Of a stretch of 12,452 nucleotides of DNA, positions 6,617-12,295 are shown piece by piece. This stretch comes from a bacterium. GTDB taxonomy: Bacteria > Patescibacteriota > Patescibacteriia > Buchananbacterales > UBA6539. The stretch is taken from contig JAHFHR010000017.1 of the NCBI GenBank assembly GCA_023246815.1, positions 1 through 12,452 on the forward strand. Reading direction: 5' to 3'. Each line of letters opens with the position of its first letter. Position 1 is the stretch's first letter. Made by a program: the position numbers and the translations under genes. A model generated the notes under the pieces. That model did not search any database and was not told where the DNA came from. It saw only the letters and a program-made list of their open reading frames with translations.

Positions 6617-7294
6617 CTAGCGGCGCGTATCAATCTTATTAAGTAGCCGCTGAGCCTGATCTTTGCCGGCTAACCCAAAAGCCAATCCGCCGGCAAGGGC
6701 GATCATAAACACAAAGCCGATAAATAAAATCTGAATCAGCTCGCGGGCAATGCCAAGCTGGATCAGCGCTGCTGCTACGGTGAAAACTAAAATAGCCCAG
6801 CGCGCTAGGTTGGCCAGAAATTCCCCAGCTGACATTTTGGCGGCGGTAGCGGTTTCTTTTACCAACGTAAAAATAAAATTCCCAACCACAATGCCGACTA
6901 CCAAAATAACTACGGCAATAATAACATTGGGGATGTAGAGCACGATGCTGCCCAAAAATTCTGAAATCTGCGGTAACCCAAGCACTTCAGCAACAACCAC
7001 GAGCGTCACGGCGTACAAGAACCATTTCACCAGTACTCCAAAAAAAGTGCTGACCTTAAAAGAAAATCCAATTTTCTCCAGCATCTTTTTGAGTCCGGTG
7101 GTCTCAACCGCCCGGTCAACGTACATTTTGGACAATCCCTTTTCAATAATACTGCCCAGTGCTTTTGCAATAAACACTCCGATTCCAAGGACAATCAGGG
7201 CGATAATGAGCCCTGGAATAATATTCACGAGCCGTAGCCAGATTTCAAAAAATGATGCCGACAACACGTCACCCCAGTTAGATGATGGAGTCAT
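6617..7294 (-). CDS. TM-helix-repeat membrane protein, MscS-related (225 aa)
   Basis: Five hydrophobic segments at about residues 22-46, 81-105, 117-144, 159-181 and 186-210. Residues 26-55 (IIPGLIIALIVLGIGVFIAK...) and 120-149 (YIPNVIIAVVILVVGIVVGN...) are clearly related, matching the duplicated 'conserved TM helix' of CmpX-like and MscS-related proteins. The C-terminus AGGLAFGLAGKDQAQRLLNKI matches the segment that, in small-conductance mechanosensitive channels, closes the pore helix and leads into the cytoplasmic beta domain. Here the protein ends after that segment, so the beta and alpha/beta cytoplasmic domains are absent. A role in osmotic or membrane stress is plausible but unproven. 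It lies between the two pilin genes on the same strand, each with its own terminator. No Shine-Dalgarno sequence or clear promoter precedes the ATG. Confidence 0.8.
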   Translation of the reverse strand: MTPSSNWGDVLSASFFEIWLRLVNIIPGLIIALIVLGIGVFIAKALGSIIEKGLSKMYVDRAVETTGLKKMLEKIGFSFKVSTFFGVLVKWFLYAVTLVVVAEVLGLPQISEFLGSIVLYIPNVIIAVVILVVGIVVGNFIFTLVKETATAAKMSAGEFLANLARWAILVFTVAAALIQLGIARELIQILFIGFVFMIALAGGLAFGLAGKDQAQRLLNKIDTRR

Positions 7295-7320
7295 AGGGTA
7301 TAGAGTTAATGATTAGTGCT

Positions 7321-7348
7321 AGAAAGCCCCCAAGAACGGGGGCTTTCT
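7321..7348 (-). terminator. Hairpin terminator of pilin 2
   Basis: Perfect 11-bp inverted repeat AGAAAGCCCCC (7321-7331) and GGGGGCTTTCT (7338-7348), 6-nt loop, about 36 nt beyond the pilin 2 stop on the minus strand. The T-run is short (within the stem, TTTCT). A smaller stem CACAG/CTGTG (7357-7371) next to it may assist. Confidence 0.65.
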
Positions 7349-7383
7349 CAACGAAACACAGACAAGCTGTGAAAATTTTTCGT

Positions 7384-7761
7384 CTAGGTGGTTGCACCAG
7401 TAGCAGTAATAAGTGATTCAATAACGAAGGTGACGATGGCGTATGAAATGAAGATGATCACTAAGCCAACGATACCGGCTGAAATGATCTTCTTTGCCTG
7501 ACCAACTTTTTCTTCGTTACCAGCGGAAGTGAGCCACACGAAGCCTCCGTACAGAACGATGACAATCGCAATGATGCCCAAGAACCCAAGCAGTACATTG
7601 ATGATGTTCATGATACCTGCGCGTAGATCCTGTGTGCCAAGACCAGTGTACGTACCATAGGTCAAACCAACGTTCAATGAGCCTGTGGTTGCCAATACTG
7701 GGGTAACTGCAAATGCAGAAATGACAGCGATTGCTAAGGCAACAGTTAAGAATTTTTTCAT
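7384..7761 (-). CDS. Type IV secretion-like pilin, copy 2 (125 aa)
   Basis: Paralogue of the pilin at 6118-6495, the same length and 114 of 125 residues identical. The signal peptide (1-24), the second helix and the C-terminal tail are almost unchanged. The substitutions are A28S, V48A, A52N, I67V, I69V, M75V, A82N, D84E, I86V, S87G and N124T, so the region around the first helix and the charged turn carries most of them. The Shine-Dalgarno sequence is the same as in copy 1, but the rest of the leader is different, as is the promoter. It is divergent from the large secreted protein, with promoters back to back. The two pilins may be alternative or co-assembled subunits of one filament. Confidence 0.82.
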   Translation of the reverse strand: MKKFLTVALAIAVISAFAVTPVLATTGSLNVGLTYGTYTGLGTQDLRAGIMNIINVLLGFLGIIAIVIVLYGGFVWLTSAGNEEKVGQAKKIISAGIVGLVIIFISYAIVTFVIESLITATGATT

Positions 7762-7810
7762 AGGTTCACCCCCTTTCGAAAAAGTTTAAATTTGTAAACT
7801 CTTACAATGT

Positions 7811-7839
7811 ACTATACCACAGAATACCATGCCCTGCAA
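7811..7839 (-). promoter_or_regulatory. Promoter of pilin 2
   Basis: Minus strand: -35 TTGCAG (7839-7834), 17-bp spacer, extended -10 TGG-TATAGT (-10 hexamer 7816-7811). The predicted start is near 7804, with a leader of about 43 nt. It lies back to back with the + strand promoter, with the -35 boxes 4 nt apart. Confidence 0.65.
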
Positions 7840-7843
7840 AGCA

Positions 7844-7872
7844 TTTACACACAGGCTAAAATGTGCTAGAAT
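7844..7872 (+). promoter_or_regulatory. Promoter of the large secreted protein
   Basis: -35 TTTACA (7844-7849), 17-bp spacer, extended -10 TGC-TAGAAT (-10 hexamer 7867-7872). The predicted start is near 7879, only about 4 nt before the ATG at 7883. This rules out the in-frame ATG at 7829, which lies upstream of the promoter. Confidence 0.7.
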
Positions 7873-7882
7873 ATGTATAGAT

Positions 7883-10150
7883 ATGGCTTTTGCGCGCTTT
7901 AGTACAAAAACAAAAATAAAAAATTCCCCTGAGCCTACTTCAGGGCAAAAAAAAATAAACGTGTTCACCCTGAGCGTGCTATGCTTAGGTTTTTTTGTAA
8001 TAATGACACCGCTGGTGGCAAGCGCCCGCACCTTCGACCCAAACAACATCATCAGCGATGATGAAATGTTTAATGCCGACTCGCTCTCTCGTGCCGCGAT
8101 CCAACATTTTTTGGAGCGAGAGAACTCAATGCTGGCACGATACACGCAAATTCTCAATGGCACTACCAAAACCGCAGCAGAAATGATCTGGGACGTATCA
8201 CACAACCACAGTGTCAACCCAAAGTTTATTTTGACCACCCTGGAAAAAGAACAGGGCTTGCTCAGTCGCAGCACCGCCACTGAAAAAGCGCTGGACTGGG
8301 CTACCGGTTACGGCTGTTACGGCGGCACCTGCAAAGACAAATATCAAGGCTTCTACAATCAAATTGACGCGACCGCTGAAACGCAAGAAATTTATAAACA
8401 AAAAGCCGGGCAGTTTTCATTCCGCGTCGGAAAAACGACTACTACTTTTGATAATTATCCGGTCACGCCGCAAAACCAGGCAACCGCCAATCTCTATATC
8501 TACACCCCCCACGTCGGTAACGCTCCGGAGCTTGGGGTGTCAAATGCATTTGGTGCCAACAAGTTATTCTGGCGCATCTGGCATCGCCATTTCTCCAGTC
8601 AAAGATTTCTTGATGGACAAGTCATCACCTATAACGAAAACTATTACCTCGTACAAAAAAATACTAAACGCCGATTCGCTACGAAAAATATTTTTCTTGC
8701 TGATTATAAAGAATCTGACGCGATCAACGTCGCTTCACGTGATGCGCTTGCCTATCCCGATGGACCCATGGTTGAGTTCAGCAACAACACATTAGTTAAG
8801 TCTTCAGCATCTGGACAAGTCTACCTACTTGCAAACAATATAAAACGCCCCGTACTTGACGACAGTGCGTTGGCGCTGTTGTCCGACGTTCGCATCGCCA
8901 CCGTGACAACTAGCGATATCCCAACCGTTGATGAAAGTAAGCTTGATCTCTACCAGCTCGGCGGACTGATCTCCGGTGCGTCACAGTTTCCGCAAGGAGT
9001 ACTGTTGCGTGATCCGAGCGGCGCGCTCTGGTTTGTACAAGATGGTTTAAAACACGCTGTTGATCAAATAGTATGGCAAAACCGATTTGACAGTCAGGCA
9101 CCGGGCGCCATCAGCGCTGAAAGTGTTGCCAATTACCCAACTGGCGAACCAATGAAACTCAAAGACGGTACATTTGTGGTGGCCAGTGGCAACTACTACC
9201 TCATTAGTAGTGGTGAGCGCATGCGCATTCAAGACGTAGGTGTTTTTGATCGGGTATTTGGCTCAAGTAAGCGCAGCAGCGCCCTGCAAATCTCAACCGC
9301 TCTGCTTGAGGTACATGGCGCTGGAGAGATGATTGACTACATAGACGACACAATCATTGACCCACCAACTGGCAGTACACCAGGTGCAACAACTGCCCCA
9401 GCAGGCAGCTACGCCGCAACATTTGGCGGCCTTACGCCAGAATCGCTGATCCTGACCACTGGCCAAAAACAAACAATAACGATCAGTTTTGCCAACACCG
9501 GCGCTACCACCTGGACCAGCGGCAGTGTCTGGCTTGAGGCAACTGATACCGGTGCTACCACCAGCTCATTTGGCGCGCCAAGCCGTGTTGAACTCGATGA
9601 ATCAAGCGTTAGTACGGGAGCACTCGGCACGTTCACTCTGACACTCACCGCGCCGACCAACCAATCAGGACTACTCGGTCAGCAATTTACCCTCTATCAC
9701 GGAACCGATAGCGCGAAAACAAGCATCGCTTCAATCGGCAAGTTTGTCATCGTGAAAAACGGCGTATCAGCACAAGTGGTAAGTCAAAATATTCCCTTGG
9801 CGGTTAAAAATACTTGGAAACCAATTACCATTGTGGTAAAAATTAAAAACACCAGCACTGATACAACCTGGCTCTCCCGCCGCACTGCGCTTGAACTCTA
9901 CAACCTTGATGGAAGCACGTCTCCATTCTATGATCCAAATGATTGGGTACGAAAAGAAGTGGTTGGCGTACCGCTCAATAAGACCAGCATTGCTCCGGGC
10001 GAAACCGGTGAGTTTACCTTCACCCTTGATCCCCGTGGCATCACCAAAGGCCATCACATTTTAAATTTTCAACTCAAACTACTTGATAAAGATAAAGAAG
10101 TCTTCATTGATGGTCAAAAACAGTGGCATCAAGAGATCCGCGTTGATTAA
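7883..10150 (+). CDS. Secreted wall-active protein: lysozyme-like domain, YLV-KR repeats, two Ig-like domains (755 aa)
   Basis: A polar N-terminus is followed by a signal or anchor segment at about 27-48 (VFTLSVLCLGFFVIMTPLVASA). Residues about 50-240 resemble the lysozyme-like domain of secreted Gram-positive proteins: NPKFILTTLEKEQGLLS (E121 and E123 candidate acids), ATGYGCYGGTCKDKYQGFYNQI with a likely C145-C150 disulfide, and YIYTPHVGNA. Four repeats follow at about 246-300, 303-360, 372-426 and 428-482, each with a core like YYLVQKNTKRRF, VYLLANNIKRPV, LWFVQDGLKHAV or YYLISSGERMRI. A Pro/Thr/Gly linker (487-508) leads to two beta-sandwich domains, the first (509-625) like NBR1-type Ig domains ('FANTGATTW...'), the second (627-755) similar. 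No C-terminal anchor is seen. The start at 7883 follows the promoter by about 4 nt. Peptidoglycan cleavage is inferred. Confidence 0.8.
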   Translation: MAFARFSTKTKIKNSPEPTSGQKKINVFTLSVLCLGFFVIMTPLVASARTFDPNNIISDDEMFNADSLSRAAIQHFLERENSMLARYTQILNGTTKTAAEMIWDVSHNHSVNPKFILTTLEKEQGLLSRSTATEKALDWATGYGCYGGTCKDKYQGFYNQIDATAETQEIYKQKAGQFSFRVGKTTTTFDNYPVTPQNQATANLYIYTPHVGNAPELGVSNAFGANKLFWRIWHRHFSSQRFLDGQVITYNENYYLVQKNTKRRFATKNIFLADYKESDAINVASRDALAYPDGPMVEFSNNTLVKSSASGQVYLLANNIKRPVLDDSALALLSDVRIATVTTSDIPTVDESKLDLYQLGGLISGASQFPQGVLLRDPSGALWFVQDGLKHAVDQIVWQNRFDSQAPGAISAESVANYPTGEPMKLKDGTFVVASGNYYLISSGERMRIQDVGVFDRVFGSSKRSSALQISTALLEVHGAGEMIDYIDDTIIDPPTGSTPGATTAPAGSYAATFGGLTPESLILTTGQKQTITISFANTGATTWTSGSVWLEATDTGATTSSFGAPSRVELDESSVSTGALGTFTLTLTAPTNQSGLLGQQFTLYHGTDSAKTSIASIGKFVIVKNGVSAQVVSQNIPLAVKNTWKPITIVVKIKNTSTDTTWLSRRTALELYNLDGSTSPFYDPNDWVRKEVVGVPLNKTSIAPGETGEFTFTLDPRGITKGHHILNFQLKLLDKDKEVFIDGQKQWHQEIRVD

Positions 10151-10166
10151 ATAAGTTAAATAAAAC

Positions 10167-10225
10167 AAAAAATAACCCTTGACTGTCATCCTGAACTTGT
10201 TTCAGGATCTCAAGAGTTATTTTTT
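10167..10225. terminator. Composite bidirectional terminator containing a dispersed-type palindrome
   Basis: Outer stem 10167-10182 and 10210-10225 matches at 15 of 16 positions, with A6/T6 at its base. An inner stem ATCCTGAA (10188-10195) and TTCAGGAT (10201-10208) has a 5-nt loop. It lies between the convergent genes ending at 10150 (+) and 10251 (-) and gives a T-run on both strands. The inner palindrome resembles a repeat that I recall from intergenic regions of many bacteria (not checked here). Confidence 0.75.
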
Positions 10226-10250
10226 ATTTATCTGTCTTTATAGCTTGATA

Positions 10251-10475
10251 CTACGCTTCTAAATACTCAAATCGTTTCACGCGCTTACCATCAACCTCAA
10301 CTTCTTCCAAAAACATCCGCTTCGGTCGCACCCACAACTTCCCTTCTGGGTTATCATAGAGCGTTTCATACACGACCAGTTCCTCTAGGGTTTCACTATG
10401 TTTGGCCACGCCGGTGACGCGATACTCATTGCCTTTGTAGTGTCGGTAGCGACCGAGTCTTATTTCTTGAGGCAT
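10251..10475 (-). CDS. DUF1653 protein (74 aa)
   Basis: Small soluble protein whose whole length fits the DUF1653 family: start RLGRYRHYKGNEYRVTGVAKHSETLEELVVYE, then the 'LWVRPKRMFLEEVEVDGKRVKRFEYL' segment. These proteins are widespread and short, with no established function. The gene begins 10 nt after the stop of the serine hydrolase on the same strand, so the two are probably one transcript. No Shine-Dalgarno sequence is visible before the ATG at 10475. The composite terminator follows the stop. Confidence 0.88.
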   Translation of the reverse strand: MPQEIRLGRYRHYKGNEYRVTGVAKHSETLEELVVYETLYDNPEGKLWVRPKRMFLEEVEVDGKRVKRFEYLEA

Positions 10476-10485
10476 ACATTAAAAA

Positions 10486-11034
10486 TTAATTCTGTAATAT
10501 CTTTTGCACACTCTCTGTAAGCTCCGGAAATTCCAGGCGAGGATGGCCGCCATGACCGAAATGCCCCTGGTCAGTATATTCATGGTAGTCAGTCCCTAAT
10601 TGTTCATGGACAAAACGAGCTTCGGCAATATCAATAAATGGATCATCAACCGAGGCGAACTGAATAATCCACCGTTGATGACTTTTAATCGCAGTCCAGT
10701 TCCACGGCTGATCAAAGTACCCACTTTGTTTTTCGCTTTCCATGCCAAGATCGGTGTGATAAGCCCCAACTAATACTGACCCAAAAATAATATTTTTTTC
10801 AGCAAACCTCATAGCCGCAATCGCGCCCGAGGAGTGACCAATAAGAATCGTATGTTCATCAGCGCCGAGTTCTTTAATAAAAGGAAGCCAGTAACTCCCC
10901 CGCGCCAATACTGGGTCAGGAAACTGAACATTAATAACGCGCACGCCAATTTTTGGCAGCTCTTTTTCTAAATACGGAAACCAGTTATCTTGCGGCGAGG
11001 GGCCGCCATTACCGGGGATAAGGATTGCTTTCAT
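10486..11034 (-). CDS. RBBP9/YdeN-like alpha/beta serine hydrolase (182 aa)
   Basis: Short alpha/beta hydrolase of the RBBP9/YdeN kind. Visible features are the N-terminal strand and turn KAILIPGNGG, the nucleophile elbow GHSSG with S68 as the likely nucleophile, the acid in FASVDDPFI (D130 or D131), and the catalytic histidine H158 in TDQGHFG. The length is normal for the family (about 180-190 aa) and no lid domain is present. The substrate is unknown; family members act on small esters or amides. The start MKAILIPGNG is typical, and the next gene, a DUF1653 protein, follows after 10 nt. No Shine-Dalgarno sequence and no convincing promoter are seen upstream, where the 15-bp tRNA-end repeat lies (11076-11090). 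Confidence 0.88.
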   Translation of the reverse strand: MKAILIPGNGGPSPQDNWFPYLEKELPKIGVRVINVQFPDPVLARGSYWLPFIKELGADEHTILIGHSSGAIAAMRFAEKNIIFGSVLVGAYHTDLGMESEKQSGYFDQPWNWTAIKSHQRWIIQFASVDDPFIDIAEARFVHEQLGTDYHEYTDQGHFGHGGHPRLEFPELTESVQKILQN

Positions 11035-11075
11035 AAATTTACTTCTGTTCTCGTATTAATATACTACCCAATTTC

Positions 11076-11090
11076 CAAAACTACTGGCGG
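11076..11090. repeat. 15-bp direct repeat of the tRNA-Ser 3' end (att-like, distal copy)
   Basis: CAAAACTACTGGCGG here is repeated exactly at 12113-12127. There it spans the last six bases of the tRNA-Ser gene (CCGCCA on the minus strand) plus nine bases after it. The bases on either side differ after one or two positions, and no second tRNA can be recognised here. See the matching entry at 12113-12127. Confidence 0.6.
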
Positions 11091-11101
11091 TGGCGATATC
11101 C

Positions 11102-11275
11102 CTACTTTTGCCCAGAAACAATATTAAATACCCGCTCTACACCTTTGTCGGAAAGTTTTGAACCTTCAAGACGAGTGGATGCGCCAGTAGAGGCTATAAG
11201 GGTTGCGTGGCGAAGCTCCGCGGGATGCTTCAATGAGATGCCGAGATTCCTTTTAGTACGCTTAAGACTCTTCAT
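11102..11275 (-). CDS. Small ORF with Fic-inhibitory-like motif (57 aa, possible VbhA-type antitoxin)
   Basis: A 57-codon ORF too short for ordinary gene calling. The first 18 residues are basic (MKSLKRTKRNLGISLKHP). Then AELRHATLIASTGASTRLEGSKLSDKGVERVF resembles the antitoxin VbhA family and Fic N-terminal inhibitory helices, whose core is [S/T]xxxE[G/N]; here it is S-TRL-E-G. The ATG lies 4 nt after the stop of the endonuclease gene on the same strand, which suggests co-translation. No Fic protein (HPFxxGNGR) is found in the window, so it would be an orphan, a remnant, or the partner of a distant toxin. The duplicated 'AST-G-AST' before the motif is odd. An alternative is a chance ORF; the gene order and motif make a real small protein more likely than not. 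Confidence 0.45.
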   Translation of the reverse strand: MKSLKRTKRNLGISLKHPAELRHATLIASTGASTRLEGSKLSDKGVERVFNIVSGQK

Positions 11276-11279
11276 ATCG

Positions 11280-12023
11280 TTAATTAAATTCCAGCATTAA
11301 TGGTGAGTGGTCAGAAACTTCATCTGGCAACACCTTAAAGTCGCTCACGCTCACTTTATCATTTACAAAAACGTAGTCGGCGAATCTGTTTTCTTTCTCA
11401 TAGAACGAAGTGCGAGTCGATGTAACGCCGTACTCTTTTACAAGGTTTCGAAGGGGCATATCTTCCACAATCTTTAAGCTTTCAGTATCGGGAGAAAGAT
11501 TAAAGTCACCACACAGAACTTTCTTGCCTTCATAACTCTTTATATATTCAGAAAGCTTCTTTGACTGCTCAAGGCGAGGCTCTGAATCGCTTTTTCCGCC
11601 GCCATTCCAAAGTCCGTGAAAGTTGAAGATGTGCAAATTTTCACCATCCTGGTTTATAGAAATGCGTTGAACGTTTCGTGCGTGATTCCCCACGACATTT
11701 TCTGGTTCGAACCCCTTATAGTGATGCACGAAAAACTCATCCTCCTCATCTACGGGAATATCTTTCTTCACAAAGGTCGCGAGTCCATACGTCTCAAGAT
11801 AGTGAGGACGGAAATAACTTTGATGATTTGGCAAAGCCTTCTCGATGTCATCGAAAAGTGTAAGATCAGGATCAATACCTCCCTGTGCAACGTGTACGTG
11901 GGTTGCTTGGTGATAAATTTCCTGAAAACAAAATATATCCGTGGATCCGTGATTCTTCTCGAGAAACTCTAGAAGCTCCTTAGTGACGCGGCCACCCCAA
12001 GTGTTAAGAGTAATTAATTTCAT
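11280..12023 (-). CDS. Endonuclease/exonuclease/phosphatase family protein (247 aa)
   Basis: Metal-dependent hydrolase of the EEP fold (DNase I/APE1/sphingomyelinase superfamily). The ordered motifs are complete: N7 in LNTWGG, E35 in FQEI, H136 in NFHGLW, D173 and N175 in GDFNL, D216 in FADYVFV, and the catalytic D238-H239 in VSDHSP. No signal peptide or membrane segment is seen, so it is probably cytoplasmic. The family covers DNA repair enzymes, nucleases and phosphodiesterases on other substrates, and the sequence does not select among them. The ATG at 12023 has a weak AAGGGA upstream, within a small imperfect stem. The Fic-antitoxin-like ORF begins 4 nt after its stop. The pair lies between two copies of a 15-bp repeat of the tRNA-Ser end, which hints at acquisition. 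Confidence 0.88.
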   Translation of the reverse strand: MKLITLNTWGGRVTKELLEFLEKNHGSTDIFCFQEIYHQATHVHVAQGGIDPDLTLFDDIEKALPNHQSYFRPHYLETYGLATFVKKDIPVDEEDEFFVHHYKGFEPENVVGNHARNVQRISINQDGENLHIFNFHGLWNGGGKSDSEPRLEQSKKLSEYIKSYEGKKVLCGDFNLSPDTESLKIVEDMPLRNLVKEYGVTSTRTSFYEKENRFADYVFVNDKVSVSDFKVLPDEVSDHSPLMLEFN

Positions 12024-12112
12024 AAGTTCGAATCCCTTTGGGGTTCTTATATTTTATCACTTTTTGGTTTTGGAATGTAGCCTAAAATAAGGAAATTTTA
12101 TCGCTCATTTTT

Positions 12113-12127
12113 CAAAACTACTGGCGG
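12113..12127. repeat. 15-bp direct repeat at the tRNA-Ser 3' end (att-like, proximal copy)
   Basis: CAAAACTACTGGCGG, identical to 11076-11090. Positions 12122-12127 are the tRNA 3' end and 12113-12121 are directly downstream of it. The order tRNA end, 1-kb cargo, second copy is that expected for an element inserted at a tRNA 3' end. Confidence 0.6.
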
Positions 12128-12211
12128 AGAGGGAGGGATTCGAACCCTCGAAACCCTTTCGGGCTTACCGCTTTTCGAGAGCGGCCCGTTCAACCACTCT
12201 GGCACCTCTCC
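12122..12211 (-). tRNA. tRNA-Ser (anticodon CGA)
   Basis: On the minus strand it starts with acceptor strand GGAGAGG and ends with CCTCTCC-G-CCA, so CCA is encoded. The total is 90 nt, with a long variable arm (AAGCCCGAAAGGGTTTC region), as in class II serine tRNAs. The T-arm is GAGGGTTCGAATCCCTC. The anticodon stem-loop carries CTCGAAA, giving anticodon CGA (serine codon UCG). No intron is seen. Confidence 0.95.
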
Positions 12212-12231
12212 AGACTACCAAAACACACTCC

Positions 12232-12260
12232 ACCATACCATGCCCCTTTTATTTTTACAA
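12232..12260 (-). promoter_or_regulatory. Promoter of tRNA-Ser
   Basis: Minus strand: -35 TTGTAA (12260-12255), 17-bp spacer, extended -10 TGG-TATGGT (-10 hexamer 12237-12232). It is correctly placed about 14 nt before the predicted transcript, which begins close to the tRNA 5' end at 12211. Confidence 0.55.
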
Positions 12261-12282
12261 TTTAGCCTTTTTTGGGTATAAT
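12254..12282 (+). promoter_or_regulatory. Promoter of galU
   Basis: -35 TTTACA (12254-12259), 17-bp spacer, -10 TATAAT (12277-12282), a near-perfect match. The predicted start is near 12289, leaving a leader of about 7 nt before the ATG at 12296. The -35 box overlaps that of the divergent tRNA promoter. Confidence 0.8.
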
Positions 12283-12295
12283 CTAATCACTTCCT

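Noticed and set aside
7829..7882. Upstream ATG for the large secreted protein
   Set aside because: The -35 and -10 boxes (7844-7872) are within this stretch, so it is upstream of the transcript.
7786..8280. Minus-strand ORF of 164 aa antisense to the secreted protein and its promoter
   Set aside because: It overlaps the promoter region and the signal peptide coding region; no homology is visible.
11041..11075. Promoter for the serine hydrolase (TATATT-like -10)
   Set aside because: No -35 at a sensible spacing; not supported.
12026..12046. tRNA T-arm-like sequence GTTCGAATCCC near the endonuclease start
   Set aside because: It lacks the rest of a tRNA and is inverted with respect to the tRNA-Ser; T-loop sequence is self-complementary, so an 11-nt match is weak.
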